Source: Sphingomonas sp. CCH10-B3
GTDB taxonomy: Bacteria; Pseudomonadota; Alphaproteobacteria; Sphingomonadales; Sphingomonadaceae
Assembly (NCBI RefSeq): GCF_001556185.1
Contig: NZ_LSIJ01000058.1
Coordinates: forward strand, 12,302 to 76,301
Direction of reading: 5' to 3'
Length of the DNA: 64,000 bases
Part shown: one piece after another, positions 36,965 through 45,895 of the stretch
How positions within the stretch are numbered: the stretch's first letter is position 1
How the letters are laid out: the number at the start of each line of letters is the position of its first letter
The notes under the pieces: model-generated
Seen by the model: only the letters and a program-made list of their open reading frames with translations
Database searches by the model: none
Told to the model about the DNA's origin: nothing
Position numbers and translations under genes: made by a program

Positions 36965-37833
36965 CCCGTCAGAAACCCTGAACGAGCTGCAGGATATAGC
37001 GCTGGCTGAACGTGTTCCGGGGTCACCGGAAACTCGACTCCGCCGAGCAGGAACAGATTGCGGCCGAGATGGGTGCGCATGCCCGGCGTGATGCTGACAA
37101 AGCTGGTGCCGACACCGCGGATCGGCTCGCGCCAGTTGGCCGCGACATACCAGGTCAGGTCGCCGAACGGCGCGCGGCTATGCGGGGTCACGGTCTGGCC
37201 GATCGCGGCATTGAGCACGAAGCTGTCGGGCACGTTGCGCGTCGCGAATTCATAAGCGACGCGACCACGTAGCGAGAATCCGCGACCGACATCGGTCCAG
37301 ATGTTCAGCTGCGGCTGGGCGGCGAAGACATTGTTGCCCTGACGCAGCGATCCCGTCGGCAAGCGCCAGCCGACCCCGCCGTTGATCGACAGGTTGCGCT
37401 TTTCGACCAGCATCACCTGTGTGGTCAGCGTGATGTCACCAAAATTGCCGCTGGTCCCTGAGTCCTGGTAGAAGGGGACCTCGATCCCCGCCCACAGGCG
37501 GCGCGAGAAGGGATAATGGAAGCGGCCAAGCACGCCCCAGGAATCTGGCCCGGGACCACTTGTGTAATTCGCCGCGAGGTGGACTTCGCGCGTGAAGAAG
37601 CCGTCGGCGGTGGCGAGCCAGCCCTGCCGCGGGGCGCCGCTGTCGCCATTGGGAACGGGGATCCATTTCTCGCTGAGCTCGGCACCGAAGCGATTGCTGT
37701 CGAGTGGGGTCCACTCGGTCGCGGGCGGGGCAGGCGGAGGCGGCGCATCCTGAGCCATGGCGGCAGCCGAGCTGCCGAACAGCAAAGTCGTGGCAAGCGC
37801 TGCGTTGAAGATGTTGAATTTACTCCGATACAT
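36928..37833 (-). CDS. Outer-membrane beta-barrel protein with an apparent 3' frameshift
   Basis: A 301-residue product with a signal peptide (cut after AMAQ), a Pro-rich segment and an alternating beta-strand pattern of a transporter-like barrel. The last part looks wrong: after VEFPVTPE the tail is Pro/Arg/Ser-rich and overlaps the AraC gene by 37 bases. Shifting by one base within the run at 37019-37022 gives NTFSQRYILQLVQGF and a stop at 36969-36971, a perfect barrel C-terminus ending in Phe and free of overlap. I infer a one-base insertion in a G-run, by mutation or sequencing. ATG 37833 has GGAGGG upstream. Function unknown. Confidence 0.75.
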   Translation of the reverse strand: MYRSKFNIFNAALATTLLFGSSAAAMAQDAPPPPAPPATEWTPLDSNRFGAELSEKWIPVPNGDSGAPRQGWLATADGFFTREVHLAANYTSGPGPDSWGVLGRFHYPFSRRLWAGIEVPFYQDSGTSGNFGDITLTTQVMLVEKRNLSINGGVGWRLPTGSLRQGNNVFAAQPQLNIWTDVGRGFSLRGRVAYEFATRNVPDSFVLNAAIGQTVTPHSRAPFGDLTWYVAANWREPIRGVGTSFVSITPGMRTHLGRNLFLLGGVEFPVTPEHVQPALYPAARSGFLTGQSSPPPVDRRR

Positions 37834-37953
37834 GGTCAAGCCCTCCTCTAGGCGGGATTGATCTATCGCCTCGCGGCTGGGGCTTCTTTCACGGCAGCGA
37901 AGCTTTATCTGCAAATTGCTTTGCCGGACGGCAGCGCGGTGATGCAGACCGGA

Positions 37954-38865
37954 TCAGCGCCCGCGCTGGCGGCGATAGCGACCCGGCGGCGTGCCGATCG
38001 CCTTGGTGAAGGCAGCCGTGAAATGCGACTGGCTGGCAAAGCCGCAGGCGAGCGCCAGCTCGGCAAGCCCCAGATCGCCACCGACCAGCATCGTGCGCGC
38101 ACGGTCGAGCCGACGCGATCCGACGAAGTGATAGGGAGTCTCCCCGGTCGCCAGCTTGAACATGCGTGAGAAGTGAAAGGGCGATAGGCCGGCCACTTCG
38201 GCCAGATCGTTCAGGTGTATCGGCTGGTCGAGTCGCGAGTCGATAAACTCGATTACCCGCGCAAGCCGGACCGGCGACAGATAGATGCGGTCCTCTGCCC
38301 CGGTCGATGGCGAGCTGTTCTGGCGCAACAGTGTCGCGCCGACCGCGCGGACAAGGCCCTCGATCATCAGATCAGAGGCAAAGCCCGGCGACCGCAGCTC
38401 GGTTATGCACATCTGGATGAGCTGGCGCAGCCGGTCGTGGCGTTCGCTGGCGATCGGCTGAAGCTCGCCGACGCCCAGATCGGCGGCAACGCGGGCCATG
38501 TCGGCCTTCGGAATGAACAGCGCAAGCACGCTGTGTTCCCATGGAAATTCCAGGTCGATCGGACAGTGATTGGGGACAAAGCTCACCTGACCGCGCTGCA
38601 AAGGCCGGTCGATGGCGATGTTGCCGATGTGACCCCGGTGACGCCGCGACGCATTGAGATTGACGAGCAGCGTATCGACCGTGGCCACGCTGCCAACGAC
38701 ATGGGCCGTCCCCGATGTGCCCACGCTGATCTGGCGCACGGCCTGGAGGCGGTCGCCCGTGCGCGACAACAGCTCGGCATTTGGAATTGCCGAAAAGCGG
38801 ATGGAATCATAAGGACTCCCACCGGTGACGGCGTGATGATCACGGACATTGGCCGGCAGGTCCAT
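37954..38865 (-). CDS. AraC-family transcriptional regulator
   Basis: A 303-residue regulator. The C-terminal domain carries QPIHLNDLAEVAGLSPFHFSRMFKLATGETPYHFV and LGLAELALACGFASQSHFTAAFTKAIG; the N-terminal half is a sensor domain of the AraC-binding type. ATG 38865 (MDLPANVRDH) is preferred because GAGG precedes it; in-frame starts at 38877 and 38979 exist. It is 120 bp upstream of the outer-membrane protein on the same strand. Confidence 0.9.
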   Translation of the reverse strand: MDLPANVRDHHAVTGGSPYDSIRFSAIPNAELLSRTGDRLQAVRQISVGTSGTAHVVGSVATVDTLLVNLNASRRHRGHIGNIAIDRPLQRGQVSFVPNHCPIDLEFPWEHSVLALFIPKADMARVAADLGVGELQPIASERHDRLRQLIQMCITELRSPGFASDLMIEGLVRAVGATLLRQNSSPSTGAEDRIYLSPVRLARVIEFIDSRLDQPIHLNDLAEVAGLSPFHFSRMFKLATGETPYHFVGSRRLDRARTMLVGGDLGLAELALACGFASQSHFTAAFTKAIGTPPGRYRRQRGR

Positions 38866-39041
38866 ATGACCTCGCATGTCGCGGGAGAGGAGCGAACAAT
38901 TCGCCAGCAAAACCTCCCGCCCGAGCGAGGTAATAGCATAACAAAGGCTGCTTGCGGGGGCCGTCCGGCGGCAACCCATTAGATTTGCGCAATATTGCAA
39001 TAGTGCTCGCCCCTGCGTCGGGCGATCGGTCGACTGGCCGG

Positions 39042-39398
39042 CTAGTGTAGCGACGCGACCGGATTGACCAGTCGGAGCATGGAAACCAGCCGGATATCGG
39101 CTTGCGCCAGTCCGGCGGCAACCAGCGGCAGGTGGCTGACATGCGCCTCCATTATCGCCACCGGTTCGGTGCATAGCAACGTCAGTTCGTCCCGCTCGCG
39201 CCCGACGAAGGCCATGACAAACCGTCCATTCATGGCCCAATCGACCAGCGCGTCGAATTCGGCGCGCGAATAAAAGGCGAGTTCTTCCTCGCTTGATCCG
39301 GGAATGCCGCGCAAGGTGACGAGCGTGAGCGGCATCGCCTGCTCACGCTCGCCGGGCCGCATGCTGGCATACCAAGAATGGAACAGATTCCAGGGCAT
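39042..39398 (-). CDS. Hypothetical small protein, possible muconolactone isomerase-like fold (118 aa)
   Basis: A soluble protein with segments MPLTLVTLRGIP, a Glu-rich helix with EELAFYSRAEFDALVDW, and LTLLCTEPVAIMEAHVSHLPLVAAG, near the end LRLVNP. The secondary-structure order suggests a small dimeric alpha/beta barrel of the muconolactone isomerase/YCII kind, but I do not recognise the family with confidence. ATG 39398 is preferred: TCCTCC on the complement (GGAGGA) lies 9 bases upstream; ATG 39335 is an alternative. Confidence 0.55.
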   Translation of the reverse strand: MPWNLFHSWYASMRPGEREQAMPLTLVTLRGIPGSSEEELAFYSRAEFDALVDWAMNGRFVMAFVGRERDELTLLCTEPVAIMEAHVSHLPLVAAGLAQADIRLVSMLRLVNPVASLH

Positions 39399-39636
39399 TG
39401 GGAGCGATCCTCCAAAGCCCGACATAATCACGATCAAGCATGGCGCGCTATCAGGATGTTGCGCAGCGTTGGGCCGCAAGCCGCATCAAAAAACGCTGAC
39501 GGGCCCATTGCCGCAAGCTTTCGCAAAACAACCTTGCATCGTGAAAGCAAATCGGCGCGCCTTGTGGCGACATGATGCTCAGCGGTCGCCGGGATCTTCC
39601 GGTCGAGTGCCGCATGTCAATTACCGGGAGCAGTCC

Positions 39637-40851
39637 ATGTCCAAACTGATCGATACCCGCTTTACCCTGCTGGCCGGAGCGGCCGTGCTGGGTGTTGCCG
39701 TCGCCACGCCCGCGGCAGCCGAAGTCGTCGTCCGCGGCAAGGAAGGCAAGCCCCTGGATGAAGTGCGCCGCGCGCCTGCTTCGATTTATCAGGACCAGCG
39801 CACGATCGTTGCCCAGCCTTCGCCGTCCGAAGTGAAGCCGGAATTTCTGGGTCCGGTGCTGCTGATGAAATCGGCGCATGTCGATCTGGAAAAGGGCACC
39901 GCCACGCTGCCGCTGCGCAAGGGCAAGCTGAAGGATGGCCGCCCGGTCTGGTTCATCATCACCGACGCGACCGATGAAAACCTCGCCAACCTGCACGGCG
40001 TGAACTACTCGCCGAAAATGGCCTATGCGCTGACCGGTGCGGCGACCCGCCATGCCACCATCGAGAAGGACGGCAGCTTCACGTTCAACGCCGGCTCGGT
40101 GGATTTCAAGCCGGTGCTGTCGATTACCCCCGGGCCGGCTGGTGCCGTGTTCCCGCCCAAGGCTTTCCAGCCGGGCGCGGTGGGCGATGCTGCCTATACG
40201 CCGATGGTGTATATCGATAACTCGTCCAAGTCGGTGATCCTGAACGCTCCCGTCGTTTCGATGGCAAGCGAGGCCGAACTCAACACCATGTGTGACGGCA
40301 ATGCCGACCACAGCAAGGTGCATGACAAGGTGGTGGCGATCTGCCCGCGCGACGAGACCGTCACGCTCAAGCTGACGCTGGGTTATACCTTCGACAAGCC
40401 GATCCAGTATCTGTCGACCGAGGCCAACAATCCGCTGGTGGCGACGCTGGAAAACGCCATCTATGCGCCGGCGCTGCAGGATCTGCCGTTTGCGCTGGAA
40501 GATGCCTCGCCGGGTGAATCGGCCGAGCGCATCGTTGTCGTCGTGAACGGCCCAACCGGTAAGGACAATCCGCACCGCCAGGGTCTGGTGAGCGCGCTGA
40601 GCGGCGAAGGCGGCCCGTTGAACGTGCTCGGCGGCATCCCCACCATCAATCTGGACTATTCGCCGATGTGGCGCATCTTCCCGCTGGTGTGGACCGACGA
40701 GGCGATCCAGAAGGGCTATCGCTATCGCATCACCAGCGCGCTGCAGGCAGCCGAAATGGATACGCGCGGCTTCTTGAAGAGCCTCGACGGTGGTCCGTTC
40801 CGCGCAGTCGGCTTCGTGGTGAACTGCCCGGTCGTCTACCGCATCAACTAA
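39637..40851 (+). CDS. Secreted hypothetical protein (404 aa)
   Basis: It has a signal peptide (cut after PAAA, about residue 28) and a long soluble, beta-rich body with segments VWFIITDATDENLANLHGVNYSPK (about 110-133) and VNCPVVYRI at the end. Related secreted proteins with a V-W-F-I-x-T-D...GVNY-x-P pattern occur widely; I cannot assign a function. Three Cys are present; none forms a recognised metal motif. The ATG has GGGAG 6 bases before it. The TonB receptor follows 26 bp downstream, suggesting a two-gene operon. Confidence 0.8.
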   Translation: MSKLIDTRFTLLAGAAVLGVAVATPAAAEVVVRGKEGKPLDEVRRAPASIYQDQRTIVAQPSPSEVKPEFLGPVLLMKSAHVDLEKGTATLPLRKGKLKDGRPVWFIITDATDENLANLHGVNYSPKMAYALTGAATRHATIEKDGSFTFNAGSVDFKPVLSITPGPAGAVFPPKAFQPGAVGDAAYTPMVYIDNSSKSVILNAPVVSMASEAELNTMCDGNADHSKVHDKVVAICPRDETVTLKLTLGYTFDKPIQYLSTEANNPLVATLENAIYAPALQDLPFALEDASPGESAERIVVVVNGPTGKDNPHRQGLVSALSGEGGPLNVLGGIPTINLDYSPMWRIFPLVWTDEAIQKGYRYRITSALQAAEMDTRGFLKSLDGGPFRAVGFVVNCPVVYRIN

Positions 40852-40877
40852 GCTCTGAACGACGATTGGTATAGGCG

Positions 40878-43061
40878 ATGATTCGGCGATCCCCCCGCGC
40901 CCCACGCATCATCGTCTGGGCGGCGCTGTCCCTCAGCGCCGCCCCTTGGGGGGCGCAGGCCCAGCAGGCTCCAGCGCCGCCCAGCCAGCCATTGCCCGAC
41001 GCGAGCCGCAAACCGGACGCGCAAATGGCAGACATGGTCGCCGGCATGACCGTCGATCAAGCGCTCGAAATGGTCGCGATGGCCGACATACCGCCCGAAA
41101 TCGTCGTGACGGGCTCGCGACTGCGCTCGCGGACCAGCGAGATTGCGTCGAACACCGTGTTGACCGGCGAGGCGCTGGCCACTCAGGCGCGCTCGACCAT
41201 CGGCGAAACGCTTGCCCATCTGCCCGGCGCATCATCAACGTCGTTCGGGCCGAGCGCGTCGCGCCCGGTGCTGCGGGGATTCGCGGGTGAGCGGGCGCGG
41301 TTGCTGATCGACGGGATCGGCACGCTCGATGCCTCCAACACCAGCCCTGACCATGCGGTCGCGCTCAACCCGCTGGTGGCTGACCGGATCGAAGTGCTGC
41401 GTGGCCCGGTTTCGTTGCTCTACGCATCGGGCTCGGTCGGCGGGGTCGTCAACACCGTTGGGGGGCGCATTGCGCGACGTGATCCAACGGGCGGCATCGA
41501 CGCCGTGGCGGCGGCGGGTTTTGGCAGTGCCGCAAACGAAGCGTCGGTCGGCTTTCGGGTCGACACCAGGGCGGCCAACCGCGTCGTGGTGCATCTCGAC
41601 GGCCAGTATCTGAATGCCGGTTCGGTCCGCACCGGCGGCACTATCCTCGGGCCGGTTGCTGCCGCTCAGGCGCGCGCCGTGGCCGACCCGACAATCTCGG
41701 CGCTGGCCGATCTGCGCGGCGTTCTACCCAACACCCAGTTCGAGACCTGGGAGCTTGCCGGGGGCGCCTCGCTGATTCTGCCCAATGGCCACATCGGCTT
41801 TTCATTCGGTAATTATGAAAGCGTCTACGGCCTGCCGACGCGCTTCTCGCTCGATCCCGCGGCGCCAGTGCCCGATACCCGCATCGACCTCGATCAGCAG
41901 CGGGTCGATTTGCGCTTTGAAATCAACGGCACGGGCCTGCTGCAGGCTGTGCGCGGCCGCTTCGGCTGGGCCGATTACAAGCATAACGAGGTCATTGTTA
42001 GGGGCCCGATCACGGCGACCTTTCTCAACCTCGGTTATGAGGCGCGGCTGGAGGCGGTGCTGGGCCGACCGAGCAGCCGATGGAAGTCGACGATCGGCGC
42101 GCAGTTTTACGGGCGCGATTTCCGCGTCACCGGCGCGGCGCCGCTGCTGCCGCCGAACACGACCGAACAAATCGCCTTCTTCACCTTGCACGAACTCAAC
42201 CTGAAACCGCTGAAGCTGGAAGGTGCGTTCCGCTATGAACGGGTCAACATTGCCTCGGCAGTCGATCCGATCCTCGCCAATCCGGCGATCGAGCGGCGCT
42301 TTGACCTCTTCTCGCTGTCGGGCGGCGCTAGCTATGCGCTTTCCGCCAACTGGACGGTCGCGGCCAATGCGCATTATTCGCAGCGCGCGCCGGTGGTCGA
42401 GGAATTGTTCACGCAAGGCGTCGACCCCGGAACGCAGGGGCAATTGATCGGCAATCCCGCGCTGGGCGTGGAAAGCTCCTATGGGATCGAGGCGATTTTG
42501 CGCGGCAAGGGGCGCGGCTGGTCGGGCTCCGCGACATTTTATTATACGAAGTTTTCGAATTACATTTTTGCGCGTGAAACGGGCGTCATCGTCGACGGGC
42601 TGCCGGTCTTTCAGTTTCTGGAGGAAGGCACGAACTATCTGGGCTTTGAGGTTACCGGTTCGCTGGATGTCGCGCGGATTGAGGACTGGACCGTGCAGAT
42701 CGACGGCCTGATCGACTACACCCGGGCGACCTTGTTGAGCGGAGCGCCGGTGCCGCGGATCCCGCCGCTGCGCGTGCTGTTGGGTGCGCAGGCCGGACCG
42801 TCGCACCTCAATGGCCGTGCCGAGGTCGAATATGTGTTCGACCAGACCCGCATTTCGGCTTTCGAAACGACGACGTCGGGCTTCGCAATGGTCAACCTGT
42901 CGATGGCGTGGCGTCCGCTGGGGCCGGAATCGCCGTTCCAGTTCCGGCTTTCGGCGAACAACCTGCTTGACGCGACCGGGCGGCGGCATGCCAGTCTCCT
43001 GAAGGATTTTGCGCCGCTGCCGGGCCGGGATATTCGGATCGGTCTGCGCTTTTCGTTCTGA
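40878..43061 (+). CDS. TonB-dependent receptor, ZnuD-like
   Basis: A 727-residue outer-membrane receptor: signal peptide (about 1-28), a short N-terminal stretch, TonB box-like EIVVTGSRL near residue 74, plug domain with SRPVLRGFAGERARLLIDGIGTLDASNTSPDHAV, then RIEVLRGPVSLLY and a barrel ending in RIGLRFSF. The SRPVLRG...SPDHAV run and YESVYGLPT loop resemble the ZnuD zinc-receptor subfamily; the His-rich loop of ZnuD is not seen, so the metal is uncertain. It follows the 404-residue secreted protein gene, which may be its partner. Confidence 0.9.
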   Translation: MIRRSPRAPRIIVWAALSLSAAPWGAQAQQAPAPPSQPLPDASRKPDAQMADMVAGMTVDQALEMVAMADIPPEIVVTGSRLRSRTSEIASNTVLTGEALATQARSTIGETLAHLPGASSTSFGPSASRPVLRGFAGERARLLIDGIGTLDASNTSPDHAVALNPLVADRIEVLRGPVSLLYASGSVGGVVNTVGGRIARRDPTGGIDAVAAAGFGSAANEASVGFRVDTRAANRVVVHLDGQYLNAGSVRTGGTILGPVAAAQARAVADPTISALADLRGVLPNTQFETWELAGGASLILPNGHIGFSFGNYESVYGLPTRFSLDPAAPVPDTRIDLDQQRVDLRFEINGTGLLQAVRGRFGWADYKHNEVIVRGPITATFLNLGYEARLEAVLGRPSSRWKSTIGAQFYGRDFRVTGAAPLLPPNTTEQIAFFTLHELNLKPLKLEGAFRYERVNIASAVDPILANPAIERRFDLFSLSGGASYALSANWTVAANAHYSQRAPVVEELFTQGVDPGTQGQLIGNPALGVESSYGIEAILRGKGRGWSGSATFYYTKFSNYIFARETGVIVDGLPVFQFLEEGTNYLGFEVTGSLDVARIEDWTVQIDGLIDYTRATLLSGAPVPRIPPLRVLLGAQAGPSHLNGRAEVEYVFDQTRISAFETTTSGFAMVNLSMAWRPLGPESPFQFRLSANNLLDATGRRHASLLKDFAPLPGRDIRIGLRFSF

Positions 43062-43144
43062 CGGTAGCGCGCGATGGTCTGTTATTGGGCGTGACTTCCC
43101 TGTCGGCCTCGCCCGCCGACGACTTGTTCGAAGGGCAAGATGAG

Positions 43145-43696
43145 ATGACTGTGCACGCACCGGTTACCCTCACCAACTTCGTCGGCGGCGATGCCGGTCA
43201 GTGGCAGATCACCTCGATCGCGCCGGTCCAGGGCGAAGGCCTGCCGCCTGCGCGCTTCCTGTCGATCGGCGGTGCCGCCGACGGTGGCGCGTGGACGCTG
43301 CGCGGGGCAGGGAGCAACCTGCGCTACACCACCGCTGACGAGCGCGCGTCGCTGCAGGCAAAGCAGGAAGGGCTGGGGCGGGCGGGTTCGACGCGCGCAG
43401 CCCTGATCCCGATTTCGAAATCGGCGGTTTGGTGGGGCATGGCGCAGGACGAGCGGCGCGCGGTGTACGAGCGCGGCGCGCATCTGCCGATCGGCCTCGA
43501 TTATCTGCCCGGCGTCGCACGCAAGCTCTACCATTCGCGCGATCATGGCGAGCCGTTCGATTTCCTGACATGGTTCGAATTCGCGCCCGAAGAGGAGGCC
43601 GCGTTCGATCACATGCTGGTGCGCCTGCGCGAGTGCGCCGAATGGGATTATGTCGAGCGCGAGGTCGATATCCGGCTGACCCGCGTCGATCAGTAG
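43145..43696 (+). CDS. Chlorite dismutase family protein
   Basis: A 183-residue protein with the sequence KLYHSRDHGEPFDFLTWFEFAPEEE near residues 130-155, which I recall as diagnostic for a chlorite dismutase-fold family common in proteobacteria. These have a dimeric alpha/beta barrel; whether haem is bound here is unclear. True chlorite dismutase activity is not to be assumed. ATG 43145 is preferred over a TTG 60 bases upstream. The 3' end overlaps the convergent FMN reductase gene by 7 bases. Confidence 0.75.
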   Translation: MTVHAPVTLTNFVGGDAGQWQITSIAPVQGEGLPPARFLSIGGAADGGAWTLRGAGSNLRYTTADERASLQAKQEGLGRAGSTRAALIPISKSAVWWGMAQDERRAVYERGAHLPIGLDYLPGVARKLYHSRDHGEPFDFLTWFEFAPEEEAAFDHMLVRLRECAEWDYVEREVDIRLTRVDQ

Positions 43697-44274
43697 GGCG
43701 TCGGCTTGGTCGCGCGCTGATTTGCGGCGGCTTCCGCCCACCATTCAAGATCGGCGGCGAAACGCGGGAAACGCTGCTCGAGATACTCGCCGCCCGAACC
43801 CATGGGCTTGCCGTCGGCATCGAGCGTATGGCTGATCTGGCCGACGTTGAGCGTGCTCGAAATCACGATCATGCCCATTTCGGAAAGCGTCGGGAGCCAG
43901 GCCATTGCGGCGCGCGCACCGCCGAGCTGGCCGGGCGAATAGCTGACGACGGCGGCGGGCCGCCAGAACCATTCCTCAAGGAAATGATCGGTCAGGTTCT
44001 TGAGCCCCGGCTGCATCCCCCAATTATATTCGCCGGTCACGAAAACGAAGCCGTCGGCGCCCCGGATCTTGGCGGCCAGTTCGGCCATTGCGGGCGGCGC
44101 TTCGCCAGCCGGATATTCCTTGAACATGCGGTCGAGCATCGGCAGGTCGACGGCCTTCGCGTCGATTAGCTCGGCGTCGTGGCCGCGACTGGCGAAACCG
44201 TGCCGCAGATATTCGGCAAAGCGGAGGCCGACGCGGTCGCGGCGGTAGGAACCGTAGAAGATCAGCAGCTTCAT
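43690..44274 (-). CDS. NADPH-dependent FMN reductase family protein
   Basis: A 194-residue flavodoxin-fold reductase: first strand and phosphate loop LIFYGSYRRDRVGLRFAEYL (3-22), then the flavin-contacting VTGEYNWGMQPGLKNLTDHF (about 79-98) and YSPGQLGGARA. Members reduce quinones, azo dyes or FMN in the cytoplasm with NAD(P)H. No neighbouring gene specifies the substrate. Confidence 0.9.
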   Translation of the reverse strand: MKLLIFYGSYRRDRVGLRFAEYLRHGFASRGHDAELIDAKAVDLPMLDRMFKEYPAGEAPPAMAELAAKIRGADGFVFVTGEYNWGMQPGLKNLTDHFLEEWFWRPAAVVSYSPGQLGGARAAMAWLPTLSEMGMIVISSTLNVGQISHTLDADGKPMGSGGEYLEQRFPRFAADLEWWAEAAANQRATKPTPY

Positions 44275-44339
44275 CGTCTCACCTGTCGGTTGGCGGCGGG
44301 CTCGGGCGCTCCCTTGGGCCAGCGCTCGCGCTGCGGCAA

Positions 44340-44371
44340 GGGGTCCCGCTCGCCTGCGCGAACGAGACCCC
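44340..44371 (-). terminator. Terminator hairpin downstream of the cupin gene
   Basis: In the leftward transcript a 14-bp stem forms (44358-44371 with 44340-44353; two positions pair as G-U) around a 4-base loop. It lies 23 bp after the cupin stop. No U-tract follows. Confidence 0.65.
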
Positions 44372-44394
44372 GCCGGTTGGTTGGCTACGGGCGA

Positions 44395-44844
44395 TCAATT
44401 GCCGTGGTGGACGTCCGACGACAGCAGCACGGTCGGCACCTTGCCGCGATTGATCCAATAGTGCGAAATGCCATCGGCTTCGCGCGCGATGTCGCCGCCC
44501 TTGTGAACGATCGGCACCATGCAGCTGCTGCGGTATTCGGTGATCTGGCCGCTGACGGTGTAGATCAGCGCGGGGCGGTCCTTGTGGCTGTGCAGCGGGA
44601 CGATGCCACCCGGCTGGACGACGAGGCGACGCGTGCGCAGCTGGCGATCGGCGACGTTAATTTCGGCGCCCAGATCGACCGAGCCGATGACGGTGTCGGT
44701 CACGGCCTTCGGCGCCGTCGGTGCACCCGTCAGCGGGTTGGTCCCGGCCTTGCCGGCGGGGCATTCACCGGCAACCGCGGGGGCGGCGACCGCCGTGGCG
44801 GCGAGCAGCGCGAACACGGCGCTGCAGAGATTGGTCTTGGTCAT
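44395..44844 (-). CDS. Secreted cupin-domain protein
   Basis: A 149-residue protein with a signal peptide (cut after VAAPAVAG, about 24) and a single cupin domain: VVQPGGIVPLHSHKDRPALIYTVSGQI (about 79-105) and a C-terminal SHYWINRGKVPTVLL. The His residues of HSHKD suit a metal. Function is unknown; a periplasmic ligand- or metal-binding protein fits. It is divergent from the hydroxybutyrate dehydrogenase across 192 bp. Confidence 0.82.
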   Translation of the reverse strand: MTKTNLCSAVFALLAATAVAAPAVAGECPAGKAGTNPLTGAPTAPKAVTDTVIGSVDLGAEINVADRQLRTRRLVVQPGGIVPLHSHKDRPALIYTVSGQITEYRSSCMVPIVHKGGDIAREADGISHYWINRGKVPTVLLSSDVHHGN

Positions 44845-45036
44845 GATCGGCCTTCCTGTTGTTTGGCGATAGCTGTCGTCGAACGGGTGGGCTGCTCGTC
44901 GACATAGTGAGGGTTTAAGCCGCCAACATACCTGCGCCAAATTGCTTTGGCGCATTGGTTCGATGCAAAAACGGCATTTCAGGTCGCGTGCCGTCCCGGG
45001 CATTTTGACGCCATCGGTTCAACAGAGGACGCCATC

Positions 45037-45852
45037 ATGACCTTGCCCGCCACCAACGATAATCACGTGAAGCCGCTTGTCGGACGTGTCGCGGTCGTCA
45101 CCGGATCGACGAGCGGCATTGGCCTTGGCATTGCCCATGCGCTCGCCGCCGCGGGTGCCGATCTCGTCATCAACGGGCTCGGCGATGCCGAGGCGATCGA
45201 GACGACGCGCAGCCTGCTCGCCGCGCACGGCGGGCGGGTCGCCTATGACGGCGCGAACCTGCTCGATGCCGCCGGGGCCGCCGGGCTGATCGAGAACAGC
45301 ATAGCCGCTTTCGGGTCGGTCGATATCCTCGTCAACAACGCCGGCATCCAGCATGTTTCGCCGATCGAGGATTTCCCGATCGACAAATGGAACGCGATCC
45401 TCGCGCTCAACCTGTCGGCGGCGTTCCATACGATCCGCACCGCCTTTGCACCGATGAAAAAGGCAGGCTTCGGGCGGATCATCAATATCGCCTCCGCCCA
45501 TGCGCTCGTCGCCTCGCCGTTCAAGAGCGCCTATGTCGCCGCCAAGCACGGGGTGCTCGGGCTGACCAAGACCGTCGCGCTCGAAGGTGCCGAGTTCGGC
45601 GTCACCTGTAACGCCATCTGCCCGGGGTACGTATGGACTCCGTTGGTCGAAAATCAGATCGCCGACACCGCCAAGGCCCGCGGCATCGACCGTGAAGCGG
45701 TGATCCGCGACGTGCTGCTCGCCGCCCAACCCAACAAGCGCTTTGCCACCGTTGAAGAACTCGGCGCGCTCGCGGTGTTCCTGAGCGGCCCGGCGGCGGG
45801 GTCGATTACCGGCACGGCGCTGCCCGTCGATGGTGGCTGGACCGCGCACTGA
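45037..45852 (+). CDS. bdhA: D-beta-hydroxybutyrate dehydrogenase (SDR)
   Basis: A 271-residue SDR matching 3-hydroxybutyrate dehydrogenases: VVTGSTSGIGLGIAHALAAAGAD (18-40), NNAGIQHVSPIEDFPIDKWNAILALNLSAAFH, catalytic Tyr-x3-Lys SAYVAAKHG and the C-terminal AICPGYVWTPLVE...QPNKRF. It interconverts 3-hydroxybutyrate and acetoacetate in polyhydroxybutyrate turnover. ATG 45037 follows AGAGGAC. It is followed 43 bp later by the patatin gene, a pairing I have seen in alphaproteobacteria. Confidence 0.9.
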   Translation: MTLPATNDNHVKPLVGRVAVVTGSTSGIGLGIAHALAAAGADLVINGLGDAEAIETTRSLLAAHGGRVAYDGANLLDAAGAAGLIENSIAAFGSVDILVNNAGIQHVSPIEDFPIDKWNAILALNLSAAFHTIRTAFAPMKKAGFGRIINIASAHALVASPFKSAYVAAKHGVLGLTKTVALEGAEFGVTCNAICPGYVWTPLVENQIADTAKARGIDREAVIRDVLLAAQPNKRFATVEELGALAVFLSGPAAGSITGTALPVDGGWTAH

Positions 45853-45895
45853 TCCCATATGGCAATTCAAAACAAAGATTTACGAGGGAATGCTC

